The notes below the pieces were generated by a model. That model was not told the DNA's origin, ran no database searches, and was given only the letters and a program-made list of their open reading frames with translations. A DNA stretch of 64,000 nt from Hydrogenophaga flava NBRC 102514 (GTDB lineage Bacteria; Pseudomonadota; Gammaproteobacteria; Burkholderiales; Burkholderiaceae_C), in contig NZ_BCTF01000003.1 in NCBI RefSeq assembly GCF_001571145.1, positions 124,001 through 188,000 of the forward strand, written 5' to 3'. Each line of letters starts with the position of its first letter. Within the stretch, counting starts at the first letter, position 1. The position numbers and the translations under genes were made by a program. Below, piece by piece: positions 46,384 through 57,068 of the stretch.

Positions 46384-46680
46384 ATGACCATGGATGCCAG
46401 CCCCGGTGACGCCTTGCTCGATGCCCCGGCATTGAGCAAGCTGCGCTGGCGCTGCCGCCGTGGACTGCTCGAGAACGACCTGTTCATCGAGCAGTTCTTT
46501 GCCAGGCACGAAACTGGCTTGACTGTCAGGCAGGCCGAAGCTCTGGGGGTTCTAATGGATCTCTCCGACAACGATCTGCTTGATCTGTTGCTCGGCCGCA
46601 AGAAGCCCGAGGGCGATCAGGCCAGCGACGACGTCACTCAGGTGCTGGGCATGCTTCGCGCTGCCCGACGACCCGATTAA
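46384..46680 (+). CDS. sdhE: FAD assembly factor SdhE
   Basis: 98 residues, cytoplasmic; promotes covalent flavinylation of SdhA. The RGxxE motif is present as CRRGLLENDLFIEQFF, followed by the family stretch LMDLSDNDLLDLLLGRKKP. The N-terminal about 15 residues are variable; the ATG at 46384 is followed two codons later by another ATG (46390), so the start could be either. Lies between sdhB and gltA. Confidence 0.92.
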   Translation: MTMDASPGDALLDAPALSKLRWRCRRGLLENDLFIEQFFARHETGLTVRQAEALGVLMDLSDNDLLDLLLGRKKPEGDQASDDVTQVLGMLRAARRPD

Positions 46681-46698
46681 CCTCTACCAGGAACCCGC

Positions 46699-48009
46699 AT
46701 GAAACTCGTAGACAACAAAGCCACCCTGTCGTTCTCCAACGGCAGCCCCAGCGTCGAGATGCCGGTATACGGCGGCAGCATCGGCCCGGACGTGATCGAC
46801 ATCCGCAAGCTGTATGCACAGACCGGCATGTTCACCTACGACCCCGGCTTCCTGTCCACGGCGTCCTGCCAGTCGGCCATCACCTACATCGACGGCGACA
46901 AGGGCGAGCTGCTGTACCGCGGCTACCCGATCGAACAACTGGCCACCCAGGCCGACTACCTCGACACCTGCTTCCTGCTGCTCAACGGCGAACTGCCGAA
47001 CGAAACGGAACGCGGCGACTTCCACAAGCTCGTGACCAACCACACCATGGTCAACGAGCAGATGCAGTTCTTCCTGCGCGGCTTCCGTCGCGACGCGCAC
47101 CCGATGGCCGTGCTGACCGGTCTGGTGGGCGCCCTGTCGGCCTTCTATCACGACAGCACCGACATCAACAACCCGAAGCACCGCGAGATCGCGGCGATCC
47201 GCCTGATCGCCAAGATGCCCACGCTGGTGGCCATGGCCTACAAGTACGGTGTCGGCCAGCCCTACATGTACCCGCGCAACGAGCTGAGCTACTCGGGCAA
47301 CTTCCTGCGCATGATGTTCGGCACGCCGTGCGAGGACTACAAGGTCAGCCCGGTGCTGGAAAAGGCCCTGGACCGCATCTTCATCCTGCACGCCGACCAC
47401 GAGCAGAACGCCTCCACTTCCACGGTCCGCCTGTGCGGCTCGTCGGGCACCAACCCGTTCGCCGCCATCGCGGCCGGCGTGGCCTGCCTCTGGGGCCCGG
47501 CCCACGGCGGCGCCAACGAAGCCTGCCTGAACATGCTGGAAGACATCCAGCGCCAGGGCGGTGTCTCCAAGGTCGGCGAGTTCATGGAGAAGGTCAAGGA
47601 CAAGAACAGTGGCGTCAAGCTGATGGGCTTCGGACACCGCGTGTACAAGAACTACGACCCGCGCGCCAAGCTGATGCAGGAAACCTGCAACGAGGTGCTT
47701 GCCGAACTGGGCCTGGAGAACGACCCGCTGTTCAAGCTGGCCAAGGAACTGGAAAAGATCGCGCTGGAAGACGAGTACTTCGTCAGCCGCAAGCTCTACC
47801 CGAACGTCGACTTCTACTCCGGCATCGTGCAGCGCGCCATTGGCATCCCGGTCAGCCTGTTCACCGGCATCTTCGCTCTGGCCCGCACCGTCGGCTGGAT
47901 CGCCCAGCTCAACGAGATGCTGGCCGACCCCGAGTACAAGATCGGCCGTCCGCGCCAGTTGTTCACGGGCTCGGCTCGCCGCGACGTCCCCGCCAGCTTC
48001 AAGCGCTGA
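46699..48009 (+). CDS. gltA: Citrate synthase
   Basis: Condenses acetyl-CoA and oxaloacetate. 436 residues, the type II hexameric (NADH-regulated) length. Catalytic residues lie in [18 protein letters not shown] [31 protein letters not shown] and [16 protein letters not shown]-terminal [36 protein letters not shown] is typical. Last gene of the sdh-gltA operon, followed by a strong terminator. Confidence 0.97.
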   Translation: MKLVDNKATLSFSNGSPSVEMPVYGGSIGPDVIDIRKLYAQTGMFTYDPGFLSTASCQSAITYIDGDKGELLYRGYPIEQLATQADYLDTCFLLLNGELPNETERGDFHKLVTNHTMVNEQMQFFLRGFRRDAHPMAVLTGLVGALSAFYHDSTDINNPKHREIAAIRLIAKMPTLVAMAYKYGVGQPYMYPRNELSYSGNFLRMMFGTPCEDYKVSPVLEKALDRIFILHADHEQNASTSTVRLCGSSGTNPFAAIAAGVACLWGPAHGGANEACLNMLEDIQRQGGVSKVGEFMEKVKDKNSGVKLMGFGHRVYKNYDPRAKLMQETCNEVLAELGLENDPLFKLAKELEKIALEDEYFVSRKLYPNVDFYSGIVQRAIGIPVSLFTGIFALARTVGWIAQLNEMLADPEYKIGRPRQLFTGSARRDVPASFKR

Positions 48010-48027
48010 TCCAGCCTTCCTTGCCGC

Positions 48028-48058
48028 ACAAAACCCGCCTCTGGCGGGTTTTGTTTTT
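48028..48058 (+). terminator. Intrinsic terminator of gltA
   Basis: A perfect 12-bp stem ACAAAACCCGCC / GGCGGGTTTTGT around a TCT loop, followed by TTTT. It starts 19 nt after the gltA stop. Confidence 0.92.
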
Positions 48059-48119
48059 GCGGGGTCTGACATCGTCAACCACGATGCCATTCAACCATCA
48101 AACAAGGGAAAATACTGAA

Positions 48120-48142
48120 AGTCATCTTGATATGCGATGACT
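48120..48142. promoter_or_regulatory. Inverted repeat just upstream of the LysR gene
   Basis: AGTCATC (48120-48126) and GATGACT (48136-48142) are perfect arms 9 nt apart, ending 5 nt before the LysR ATG. It could be an autoregulatory LysR site, or an RNA stem covering the ribosome-binding region; no clear Shine-Dalgarno is seen there. Confidence 0.45.
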
Positions 48143-48147
48143 CTCCA

Positions 48148-49089
48148 ATGAACACCCCCGACCGCGCCTTCACCCGCCGACTCGACCTCACCACGCTGCA
48201 GCTCTTCGTGGCGGTGTGCGAGCGCGGCAGCATCGGCAAGGCGGCCGAGACCGAGTTCATGGCACCGTCGGCGGTCAGCAAGCGGCTGTCGGATCTGGAG
48301 ACCACGGTCGGCACGCCCCTGCTGATGCGCCACGCGCGCGGCGTCACACCCACCCCGGCCGGCCAGAGCCTGCTGCACCACGCCCGCTCCGTGCTGTTCA
48401 GCCTCGACAAGATGCAGGGCGAACTCTCGGAGTACGCCGATGGCGTGCGCGGCCATGTGCGGGTGCACGCCAATATCTCGGCAACGGTGCAGTTCCTGCC
48501 CGAGGACCTGGGCGGATTCATCCGCGCGCACGACGCGATCAAGATCGACCTCGAAGAACACCTCTCGACCGAGGTGCTGCGGGCGGTGCAGGAAGGCGCG
48601 GCCGACCTGGGCATCTGCCATGTCGGAGGCGACGACCCGATCCAGGGTCTGCAGACCCTGCCCTACCGCCAGGACCGGCTGGTGCTGATCGTACCGGCCC
48701 GCCATCCGCTGGCCAGGCACACGGCCATGGCCTTCGCCGACAGCCTCGAATGGGACCACGTCGGCCTGCACGCCAACAGCTCCATCTACCGCGCCATGCA
48801 CGCCGCCGCCACCGCCAGCGGCCGCAACATCCGGCTGCGCATCCGCGTCTCAGGCCTGGACGCCATGTGCCGCATGATCCACAACGGACTGGGCGTCGGC
48901 CTGATGCCTCGCCGCGCCTTCGAACTGATGCAGGGCGCTGGCGATCTGCAGGCGGTCGATCTCACCGACGACTGGGCCACGCGCCACATCGACCTGGTGG
49001 CGCGCGACTTTTCCAGCCTGCCCGTCAGTGCCCGGCTGCTGGTGGACCACCTGTCCACACAGGCCGCCGGGCCCGCCACCCCGACCTAG
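48148..49089 (+). CDS. LysR-family transcriptional regulator
   Basis: 313 residues. N-terminal [64 protein letters not shown], then a substrate-binding domain from about residue 95 ([57 protein letters not shown]). The start at 48148 fits better than an in-frame TTG at 48127. It is encoded upstream of and in line with leuC, 31 nt apart, so it may control the leu operon or itself. Ligand unknown. Confidence 0.88.
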   Translation: MNTPDRAFTRRLDLTTLQLFVAVCERGSIGKAAETEFMAPSAVSKRLSDLETTVGTPLLMRHARGVTPTPAGQSLLHHARSVLFSLDKMQGELSEYADGVRGHVRVHANISATVQFLPEDLGGFIRAHDAIKIDLEEHLSTEVLRAVQEGAADLGICHVGGDDPIQGLQTLPYRQDRLVLIVPARHPLARHTAMAFADSLEWDHVGLHANSSIYRAMHAAATASGRNIRLRIRVSGLDAMCRMIHNGLGVGLMPRRAFELMQGAGDLQAVDLTDDWATRHIDLVARDFSSLPVSARLLVDHLSTQAAGPATPT

Positions 49090-49092
49090 AAT
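49087..49092 (+). promoter_or_regulatory. Candidate -10 box of leuC
   Basis: TAGAAT overlaps the LysR stop codon, 29 nt before the leuC ATG. No clear -35. If used, the leu operon would have a leader of only about 20 nt. Confidence 0.3.
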
Positions 49093-49120
49093 TTCAAGCC
49101 CCACAGGAGAACCCCACCCC

Positions 49121-50542
49121 ATGGCACGCACGCTCTACGACAAGATCTGGGACGAACACGTCGTCCATACGGAAGAAGACGGCACGTCCGTCCTCTACAT
49201 CGACCGCCACCTGGTGCACGAAGTCACCAGCCCGCAGGCCTTCGAGGGCCTGCGCCAGGCCGGCCGCAAGGTCTGGCGCGTGAGTTCGGTGGTCGCCACC
49301 GCCGACCACAACACGCCCACCACCGGCTGGGAACTGGGCTACGACGGCATCACCGACCCGATCAGCAAAGAACAGATCACCACGCTGGACAGCAACATCA
49401 AGGAATTCGGAGCCGCCGCCTTCTTCCCCTTCATGTCCAAGCGCCAGGGCATCGTGCACGTGATCGGCCCCGAGAACGGCGCCACCCTGCCCGGCATGAC
49501 CGTGGTCTGCGGCGACTCGCACACCTCCACCCACGGCGCATTCGGCGCGCTGGCGCACGGCATCGGCACCTCGGAGGTCGAGCACGTGATGGCCACGCAG
49601 ACCCTGCTGGCCAAGAAGGCCAAGAACATGCTGGTGAAGGTCGAAGGCCAGCTCGCCAAGGGCGTGACCGCCAAGGACATCGTGCTGGCCATCATCGGCA
49701 AGATCGGCACCGCCGGTGGCACCGGCTACACCATCGAGTTCGCCGGCAGCGCGATCCGCTCGCTGTCCATGGAAGGCCGCATGACGGTCTGCAACATGGC
49801 CATCGAAGGCGGCGCGCGCGCCGGTCTGGTGGCCGTGGACGAGAAGACCATCGAGTACGTCAAGGGCCGCCCGCTGGCCCCGACCGGTGTCGAATGGGAC
49901 CAGGCCGTCGCCTACTGGAAGACGCTGCACTCCGACGCCGGCGCGCACTTTGACGCCGTGGTCGAGCTCGACGCCACGCAGATTCTGCCGCAGGTCACCT
50001 GGGGCACCTCGCCCGAGATGGTGCTGGGCGTGGACGCCCGCGTGCCCGACCCCGAGAAGGAGAAGGACGCCAGCAAGCGCGGCGCCATGGAGCGTGCGCT
50101 GACTTACATGGCGCTCGAACCGGGCAAGCCGCTGGCCGACATCTTTGTCGACAAGGTCTTCATCGGCTCCTGCACCAACAGCCGCATCGAGGACATGCGC
50201 GAGGCCGCCGCGGTCGTGAAGAAGCTGGGCCAGAAGGTCGCCAAGAACATCAAGCTGGCGATGGTCGTGCCCGGCTCCGGTCTGGTGAAGGACCAGGCCG
50301 AGCGCGAGGGCCTGCACGAGATCTTCAAAGCCGCCGGCTTCGAGTGGCGCGAGCCCGGCTGCTCGATGTGCCTGGCCATGAACGCCGACCGGCTGGAGCC
50401 GGGCGAGCGCTGCGCCAGCACCAGCAACCGCAACTTCGAAGGCCGCCAGGGCGCTGGCGGTCGCACCCACCTGGTCTCGCCCGCGATGGCCGCCGCCGCG
50501 GCGATCCACGGCCATTTCGTAGACATCCGCACCATCGCCTGA
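49121..50542 (+). CDS. leuC: 3-isopropylmalate dehydratase large subunit LeuC
   Basis: Aconitase-superfamily enzyme isomerising 2-isopropylmalate to 3-isopropylmalate in leucine synthesis, with LeuD. 473 residues. N-terminal [41 protein letters not shown]; Fe-S ligands in [17 protein letters not shown] and [51 protein letters not shown] precedes the ATG. Confidence 0.97.
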   Translation: MARTLYDKIWDEHVVHTEEDGTSVLYIDRHLVHEVTSPQAFEGLRQAGRKVWRVSSVVATADHNTPTTGWELGYDGITDPISKEQITTLDSNIKEFGAAAFFPFMSKRQGIVHVIGPENGATLPGMTVVCGDSHTSTHGAFGALAHGIGTSEVEHVMATQTLLAKKAKNMLVKVEGQLAKGVTAKDIVLAIIGKIGTAGGTGYTIEFAGSAIRSLSMEGRMTVCNMAIEGGARAGLVAVDEKTIEYVKGRPLAPTGVEWDQAVAYWKTLHSDAGAHFDAVVELDATQILPQVTWGTSPEMVLGVDARVPDPEKEKDASKRGAMERALTYMALEPGKPLADIFVDKVFIGSCTNSRIEDMREAAAVVKKLGQKVAKNIKLAMVVPGSGLVKDQAEREGLHEIFKAAGFEWREPGCSMCLAMNADRLEPGERCASTSNRNFEGRQGAGGRTHLVSPAMAAAAAIHGHFVDIRTIA

Positions 50543-50577
50543 ACGCCATTCCCGAGCGCTTTCCCAAGGAGTCCCTC

Positions 50578-50829
50578 ATGTCCCCGTTCAAGACCCTGTT
50601 CGTCACCGCCACCCTGATGTCCCTGGCCGCCTGCAGCACCAACACCGTTCAAGGCGTCAAGCAGGACGCCCACGTTGTCAAGGACAAAGCCATCGAGGTC
50701 AAGGACGTGGTGGTCGATAAGGCCATCGAGATCAAGGACAAGGCCGTCGAGGGCGGCAAGTCCGCCGGCCAGGCGGTCGGCTCCGGGCTGGAGAAAGCCG
50801 GCGAAGCCGTCAAGGGCGCGACCAACTGA
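50578..50829 (+). CDS. Entericidin-like small lipoprotein with extended amphipathic tail
   Basis: 83 residues. Lipoprotein signal [18 protein letters not shown] with lipobox LAAC (Cys19). NTVQGVKQD after the Cys matches the entericidin EcnA/B core. The remainder is a charged, repetitive helix ([23 protein letters not shown]), then a Gly/Ala end. Entericidins are usually about 40-50 residues; this one is nearly double. AAGGAG precedes the ATG. Sits between leuC (35 nt) and leuD (11 nt) in the leucine operon, so it is expressed with leucine synthesis. Toxic activity is not implied. Confidence 0.78.
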   Translation: MSPFKTLFVTATLMSLAACSTNTVQGVKQDAHVVKDKAIEVKDVVVDKAIEIKDKAVEGGKSAGQAVGSGLEKAGEAVKGATN

Positions 50830-50840
50830 ACACCCACACC

Positions 50841-51488
50841 ATGCAGACATTCACCATTCACCAGGGCCTCGTGGCCCCCATGGACCGCGAGAACGTCGAT
50901 ACCGACGCCATCATTCCCAAGCAGTTCCTCAAGTCGATCCGTAAGACGGGCTTTGGCCCCAACCTGTTCGACGAGTGGCGCTACCTGGACCAGCCGGGCG
51001 AACCCGGTGTGCCCGAAAGCGCGCGCAAGCCCAACCCGGACTTCGTGCTCAACCAGCCGCGGTACAAGGGCGCCTCGGTGCTGATCACGCGCCGCAACTT
51101 CGGCTGCGGCTCCAGCCGCGAACACGCGCCCTGGGCCATCGATCAGTACGGCTTTCGCGCCATCATCGCGCCCAGCTACGCCGACATCTTCTTCAACAAC
51201 TGCTTCAAGAACGGCCTGCTGCCCATCGTGCTGAGCGAGGCGCAGGTGGACCAGCTGTTCAACGAAGTGTTTGCCTTCCCGGGCTACCAGCTGACCATCG
51301 ACCTGGAGCGCCAGGTCATCGTCAAGCCGCAGGGCGAGGAGATCCCCTTCGAGGTCAACGCCTTCCGCAAGTACTGCCTGATCAACGGGCTGGACGACAT
51401 CGGCCTGACGCTGCGCCACAAGGACAAGATCGAGGCGTTCGAGAAAGAGCGCCTGGCCACGAAACCGTGGCTCGCCCACGCGATGTGA
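50841..51488 (+). CDS. leuD: 3-isopropylmalate dehydratase small subunit LeuD
   Basis: 215 residues, swivel domain partner of Leu[43 protein letters not shown] at the start and the substrate loop [45 protein letters not shown]. Normal length for the proteobacterial type. Confidence 0.97.
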   Translation: MQTFTIHQGLVAPMDRENVDTDAIIPKQFLKSIRKTGFGPNLFDEWRYLDQPGEPGVPESARKPNPDFVLNQPRYKGASVLITRRNFGCGSSREHAPWAIDQYGFRAIIAPSYADIFFNNCFKNGLLPIVLSEAQVDQLFNEVFAFPGYQLTIDLERQVIVKPQGEEIPFEVNAFRKYCLINGLDDIGLTLRHKDKIEAFEKERLATKPWLAHAM

Positions 51489-52586
<1,098 letters not shown>

Positions 52587-52587
52587 C

Positions 52588-52695
52588 TCCCCCCTGCGCC
52601 GCTGCGCGGCTTCCCCCTCTCTGGCGCGCCTGCGGCGCTGGGAGGGGGGACGCACCCTGTGGCCCGGCGAAGCCGGTTCCACGGGTGCTCTTGAT
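52588..52695. repeat. REP-like GC-rich extragenic repeat, copy 1
   Basis: Between leuB and selO. It holds a CCCCCTC...GGGAGGGGG stem region and then a core hairpin GTGG CCCGGCGAAGCCGG TTCCAC at 52659-52682, followed by CTCTTGAT. The core is closely similar to that at 62379-62402. It may also serve as leu operon 3' end. Confidence 0.65.
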
Positions 52696-52765
52696 GCAGG
52701 CACGCGTTCCTCAAGGTCTTTGGCATGCGCCCACAATCGTGGCTTCCCCGTTTCACGCGCGCCCT

Positions 52766-54253
52766 GTGTCCACTCCCCTCTTCTCCTTCGACAACAGCTA
52801 CGCGCTGATGGAGGGCATGTCCATGCCCTGGCAGCCGGCGGCGGTGCCGGCGCCGCGTTGGCTGCACCTGAACCGCAATCTGGCCGGCGAGCTCGGGCTC
52901 GATGCCGATGCGCTGGCGTCCGACGAGGGGCTGGCGGTGTTCGCGGGCAACCGCGTGCCCGAAGGCGCCACTCCGGTGGCGCAGGCTTACGCCGGCCACC
53001 AGTTCGGGGGCTTCTCGCCGCAGCTCGGTGACGGGCGCGCGCTGCTGCTAGGCGAGGTGCTGGACGCGCGGGGGCAGCGCCGCGACATCGCGTTCAAGGG
53101 CTCGGGCCGCACGCCGTTCTCGCGCGGCGGCGATGGCAAGGCCGCCGTGGGGCCGGTGCTGCGCGAGGTGCTGATCAGCGAGGCCATGCACGCGCTGGGC
53201 ATCCCGACCACGCGTTCGCTGGCGGCGGTGGCCACCGGCGAAACCGTCCGCCGCGAGCGCCCGCTGCCCGGCGCCATCCTCACGCGCGTGGCGGCCAGCC
53301 ACATCCGCGTCGGCAGCTTCCAGTTCTTCGCCGCGCGCAACGACACCGATCGCGTGCGGCAGCTGGCCGAGCACGCCATCGCCCGCCACGACCCGGCGCT
53401 GGTCGGTCGCGAGGACCGGTTCCTTGCCTTCTACGAGGCCGTGGTGCAGCGCCAGGCGAAGCTGGTCGCGCAGTGGATGTCGGTCGGCTTCATCCACGGC
53501 GTGATGAACACCGACAACATGACGGTCTCGGGCGAAACCATCGACTACGGGCCCTGCGCGTTCATGGAGGCCTACGACCCGCAGACCGTCTTCAGCTCCA
53601 TCGACACCCACGGCCGCTACGCTTTTGGCAACCAGCCGGGCATCGCGCAGTGGAACCTCGCGCGGCTGGCCGAAACCCTGCTGCCGCTCTTCCACAGCGA
53701 CGACGAGCAGGCCGTGGCCGCCGCCACCCGGGTGCTGGACGGTTTCGGCGAGCGCTTCTCGGCGCACTGGCTCAACCTGCACCGCCTCAAGCTGGGTCTG
53801 CGCAGCGACGGCGCCGACGACGAGGCCGACCGCACCCTGGTCAATGAGTTGCTGCAGCGCATGCACGAACACCGTGTCGACTTCACGCTGGGCTTTCGCC
53901 GCCTGTCGTCGGTGCTGCGCGGAGCGCCGCAGGAATGGCTCACGCTCTGGGGCGACGCGCACGCCGCCGCCGGCGAGTGGCTGGCGCACTGGCAGCGGCG
54001 TCTGACCGCGCAGGGTGAGCCGGCGGCGGAGGTGGCCGCGCGCATGGACGCCACCAACCCGCTGTTCATTCCACGCAACCACCTGGTCGAAAACGCGCTG
54101 GACGCTGCCTCCGAATCGGGCGACCTGCGCGTCTTCGAACACCTGCTGGCCATCGTGACCGACCCGTTCACCGAGCGCAGCGAACACGCCCCGGCCGCCC
54201 TGCCCGGCACGCCCGAACAGACGCAGGGCTACCGCACCTTCTGCGGCACCTGA
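52766..54253 (+). CDS. selO: Protein adenylyltransferase SelO (YdiU)
   Basis: Pseudokinase-fold enzyme that transfers AMP to protein hydroxyls, linked to redox stress. About 495 residues from the GTG at 52766 (STPLFSFDNSYALM); other starts are possible. AYAGHQFGGFSPQLGDGRALLLGE, FKGSGRTPFSRGGDGKAAVGPVLREVL and HGVMNTDNMTVSGETIDYGPCAFMEAYDP (metal-binding N and D) are diagnostic. It ends RTFCGT; that C-terminal Cys sits where selenoprotein homologues place selenocysteine. Monocistronic after a REP-like repeat. Confidence 0.93.
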   Translation: MSTPLFSFDNSYALMEGMSMPWQPAAVPAPRWLHLNRNLAGELGLDADALASDEGLAVFAGNRVPEGATPVAQAYAGHQFGGFSPQLGDGRALLLGEVLDARGQRRDIAFKGSGRTPFSRGGDGKAAVGPVLREVLISEAMHALGIPTTRSLAAVATGETVRRERPLPGAILTRVAASHIRVGSFQFFAARNDTDRVRQLAEHAIARHDPALVGREDRFLAFYEAVVQRQAKLVAQWMSVGFIHGVMNTDNMTVSGETIDYGPCAFMEAYDPQTVFSSIDTHGRYAFGNQPGIAQWNLARLAETLLPLFHSDDEQAVAAATRVLDGFGERFSAHWLNLHRLKLGLRSDGADDEADRTLVNELLQRMHEHRVDFTLGFRRLSSVLRGAPQEWLTLWGDAHAAAGEWLAHWQRRLTAQGEPAAEVAARMDATNPLFIPRNHLVENALDAASESGDLRVFEHLLAIVTDPFTERSEHAPAALPGTPEQTQGYRTFCGT

Positions 54254-54350
54254 GCCGGCGGCTGTCGAAAACGGCGGCCCTGTTTCGTCGTCGTTCCAAG
54301 GCCTGACCCGGCCTTGCCGTCCACCGACACCCCGACCAAGGAGAAACCCC

Positions 54351-54797
54351 ATGAGCACCGGCACCGTCCGCTTCCACCGCGTCCTCAAGGCGCCGCCCGA
54401 GCGGATCTACCGCGCCTTCCTCGACCCCGACGCGATGGCCAAATTCCTGCCGCCGCACGGCTTCACCGGCCGCGTGCTGGAGATGGACGCGCGCGTCGGC
54501 GGCGTCTACCGCATGCAGTTCACCAATTTCAGCAATGGCCAGACGCACGCCTTCGGTGGCAAGTACCTGGAGCTGGTGCCCAACGAGAAGATCGTCAACA
54601 CCGACCTGTTCGACGACCCCAACCTGCCCGGCCAGATGATCACCACCATCAGTCTCAAGGCCGTCTCCTGCGGCACCGAGCTGACGGCCGTGCAGGAGGG
54701 CATCCCCGCGGCAATTCCGGTCGAGATGTGTTACCTCGGCTGGCAGGAGACGCTGGCGCTGCTGGCCCAGCTGGTGGAGCCCGAGATACCGGGCTGA
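54351..54797 (+). CDS. SRPBCC / AHSA1-like protein
   Basis: 148 residues, START-like fold of the Hsp90-activator-homologue group: FHRVLKAPPERIYRAFLDPDAMAKFLPPHGFTGRVLEMDARVGGVYRMQFTNF and the C-terminal GWQETLALLAQLVEP. These domains bind hydrophobic ligands; many bacterial members are regulators or detoxification-linked. No partner gene is visible. AAGGAG precedes the ATG by 7-8 nt. Confidence 0.82.
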   Translation: MSTGTVRFHRVLKAPPERIYRAFLDPDAMAKFLPPHGFTGRVLEMDARVGGVYRMQFTNFSNGQTHAFGGKYLELVPNEKIVNTDLFDDPNLPGQMITTISLKAVSCGTELTAVQEGIPAAIPVEMCYLGWQETLALLAQLVEPEIPG

Positions 54798-54896
54798 GGC
54801 CATCCTCCGGACGGGCGATGCGGGGTGCCGCGTCCGTTCCCAGAATGCAGGCGTCGGCCCGATCCGGTCCGACACCCGTTCTCAGGAGGACGCCCC

Positions 54897-55646
54897 ATGA
54901 CACCCCTTGCCCGCTGCCTGTCCCTGCTGCTCGCCGGCCTTGCGCTGGCGGGCTGTCGGGAGTCCGAAGCCCCCCTGGTGGCGCACTCGTCCACCGCCCA
55001 GCACAACGAGTACCGCAACGACCTGGCGGTGTGCGGACTCAACACGCACCCGATCGTGCCCATCACCACCACGGTCCGCTACGCCGAAGCCACCGTGATG
55101 GCGGGCTTCCGTTCCGACTACTTTCCCGGCGCCCAGCCCTTCCCCTGCAACCGGCTGATGGCCTACCGCTCTCAGGGCGTGATGCTGTTCCGGGGCACTG
55201 TGCCCGCCGGGGCTGCACTCAACACGGTGAACGCCTTGCTGGAAATCAGCAGCTTCGCACCGACGGCGCCGATCCGCGTCACCGAGGCCCGGCCCTTGTC
55301 CACGGGCTCCACCGGCACCTACTCCGGAGCCACCCGCGAAAGCTGCCGCTTCCGGGTCGCCAGCTACCCGCGCACGTCCTATGTGCCCGGCCCGACCAAC
55401 TACGGCGGGCCGTGGATCACAACCACCGAGCTCGCCGACACCGGTACGCACCGCTTCTGGGTGCCGCTGCGGGAGCCCCAGATGGTCAACGTGACCGAGG
55501 AGTTCCGGCGCTCGGTGATCGGCGGCAGCGATGTGGTGATGCGCCTGGTCATCGAACCCGACGACATCGCCTTCGCCTCGGCCGCCAGCAACAACTGCTA
55601 CGGGCAGTTCACGGTGCGTCTGCGGATCTTTGCGCCGGACGAGTGA
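54897..55646 (+). CDS. Hypothetical lipoprotein with four mature cysteines
   Basis: 249 residues. Signal LARCLSLLLAGLALAGC with lipobox LAGC (Cys20). I do not recognise the family. The mature chain has Cys in DLAVCGLN, QPFPCNRL, ESCRFR and NNCYGQ (two possible disulfides), and beta-rich segments such as ADTGTHRFWVPLREPQMVNVTEEFRRSVIGG and DVVMRLVIEPDDIAF. CAGGAGG precedes the ATG. Its last 38 nt overlap the convergent DTW gene. Confidence 0.65.
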   Translation: MTPLARCLSLLLAGLALAGCRESEAPLVAHSSTAQHNEYRNDLAVCGLNTHPIVPITTTVRYAEATVMAGFRSDYFPGAQPFPCNRLMAYRSQGVMLFRGTVPAGAALNTVNALLEISSFAPTAPIRVTEARPLSTGSTGTYSGATRESCRFRVASYPRTSYVPGPTNYGGPWITTTELADTGTHRFWVPLREPQMVNVTEEFRRSVIGGSDVVMRLVIEPDDIAFASAASNNCYGQFTVRLRIFAPDE

Positions 55647-56394
55647 TGCCGCCGAGCGCGTGCACGCGCCGCTGTGCCTCGCTGTCGACCCGCAATGGCC
55701 CCTGCCCGCGGGCGCTGAGGTAGCGCTCGCTGAACAGCCCGAACCACGCATCCAGTGCGTCCGCCGCCGGGGCATCGCCGGCCAGGTCCAGGCACATGGC
55801 ACCGATCTCGGCGGTGCAGAAATGGTGGTCCTGCGCCGAGCGGCGCAGCCGGTACTGCGAGCTGTGATCGGGGTGCAGCCCCATGACGGGCAAGTTCTGC
55901 AGGTAGGGACTCTTGCGGAACATCTTGCGCGCCTCGGACCAGGTGCCGTCCAGCAGCACGAACAGGGGGCGCCTGTTGTCGTCGGGCACTGGCGCCGACA
56001 CCACACGCGAGGGCGCCGCGTACTCGGGCGGGAACACCACATGCGGCTGCCATTGCGGGTCGGTCAGCAACGCGTTCAGCGCCGGGTCGACCTCGGTGCG
56101 CGACCAGCCGAAGGCCCAGGTGTCGGGCACCACGTCGGCGATCAGCCAGCCGGTGTTGGTGGGTTTGAGCGCTTCGATGTCGCCCAGCAGCAGGCAGAAG
56201 CCCGCGTTCGAAGGCGCCACCGGCCGCAACGCGCAGATGCAGTGTGTGGGCGGCAGTCGGCAATTCGTGCAGCGCTGCAGGTTGGCACCCCGTGCCACAA
56301 AGGGCTTGCTGGAGGCGGCCAGGCGCAGGGCGCGCTGCCGCGCCACCGCGTGTGGCCCGGGAGGGGAAAAGGGTTCTTGGGTAACAGGGGACAT
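55609..56394 (-). CDS. DTW-domain tRNA-uridine aminocarboxypropyltransferase
   Basis: 261 residues. DTW family (TapT/TuaA-like) enzymes transfer a 3-amino-3-carboxypropyl group from SAM to tRNA uridine. Zinc-finger-like CTNCRLPPTHCICA near residue 42 and the DTW-type motif VLLDGTWSEARKMFRKSPYLQNLP around 150, with FCTAEIGAMCLDLAGD toward the end. It is longer than E. coli TapT at the N terminus. E. coli YfiP makes acp3U47; which paralogue this is cannot be decided by eye. Convergent 38-nt overlap with the lipoprotein gene. Confidence 0.85.
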   Translation of the reverse strand: MSPVTQEPFSPPGPHAVARQRALRLAASSKPFVARGANLQRCTNCRLPPTHCICALRPVAPSNAGFCLLLGDIEALKPTNTGWLIADVVPDTWAFGWSRTEVDPALNALLTDPQWQPHVVFPPEYAAPSRVVSAPVPDDNRRPLFVLLDGTWSEARKMFRKSPYLQNLPVMGLHPDHSSQYRLRRSAQDHHFCTAEIGAMCLDLAGDAPAADALDAWFGLFSERYLSARGQGPLRVDSEAQRRVHALGGITRPAQRSADAP

Positions 56395-56417
56395 CCGTCA
56401 AATGTATGCTCCCTGCG

Positions 56418-57050
56418 ATGAACACCCTGACCTCCCTCGAAGCCCTGCGCACGCTCTACGACCCAGTGCGCGAGCGCTCGTCCAAGAAAGAGATTCCGCA
56501 GCTCGACGCGCACGCGCGCCGCTTCATCGGACTTTCGCCCTTCGTGGTGATCGGCAGCGGCGATGCCGCGCACGGCATGGACACCTCGCCCCGCGGCGGT
56601 GCGCCCGGCTTCGTGCACGCGCCGGATGCCCACACCCTGCTGATCCCAGACGCGCCGGGCAACAACCGGCTGGACACGCTGGAGAACATCGTGCGCGGCG
56701 GCGAGGGCGGCGCGCCCGTCGGGCTGCTGTTCATGATCCCCGGCATGGACGAAACCCTGCGCGTCAACGGCCGCGCCGTACTCAGCATCGATGCGGCTGA
56801 CCTCGCCCTGTGTGCGGAGCCCGGCCGCAGCCCCAAGCTGGCGATCCGGGTCACCGTGCAGGCCTGTTACCTGCACTGCGCCAAGGCCCTGATGCGCTCG
56901 CACCTCTGGGACGCAGAGCACCACATCGACCGCGCCGCCCTGCCCAGCATGACCGAGATGATGCGCGACCAGATCCGCGAATTCCGCGGCGAGGAAATCG
57001 CCGCGGAAACGCAGGAGCAGATGCTCGAGCGCTACCGCCAGACGCTCTGA
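56418..57050 (+). CDS. Pyridoxamine 5'-phosphate oxidase-like FMN protein (MSMEG_1061-type)
   Basis: 210 residues, split-barrel flavin fold. KKEIPQLDAHARRFIGLSPFVVIGSGDAAHGMDTSPRGGAPGFVHAPDAHTLLIPDAPGNNRLDTLENIV is the characteristic N-terminal half (the DxSPRGG and PGNNRxDTLxNI motifs), followed by VGLLFMIPGMDETLRVNGRAVLS. Predicted FMN- or F420-using oxidoreductase of unknown substrate. It is divergent from the DTW gene with only 23 nt between starts. Confidence 0.83.
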   Translation: MNTLTSLEALRTLYDPVRERSSKKEIPQLDAHARRFIGLSPFVVIGSGDAAHGMDTSPRGGAPGFVHAPDAHTLLIPDAPGNNRLDTLENIVRGGEGGAPVGLLFMIPGMDETLRVNGRAVLSIDAADLALCAEPGRSPKLAIRVTVQACYLHCAKALMRSHLWDAEHHIDRAALPSMTEMMRDQIREFRGEEIAAETQEQMLERYRQTL

Positions 57051-57068
57051 CGGCGCTGCGGCCGCGCT

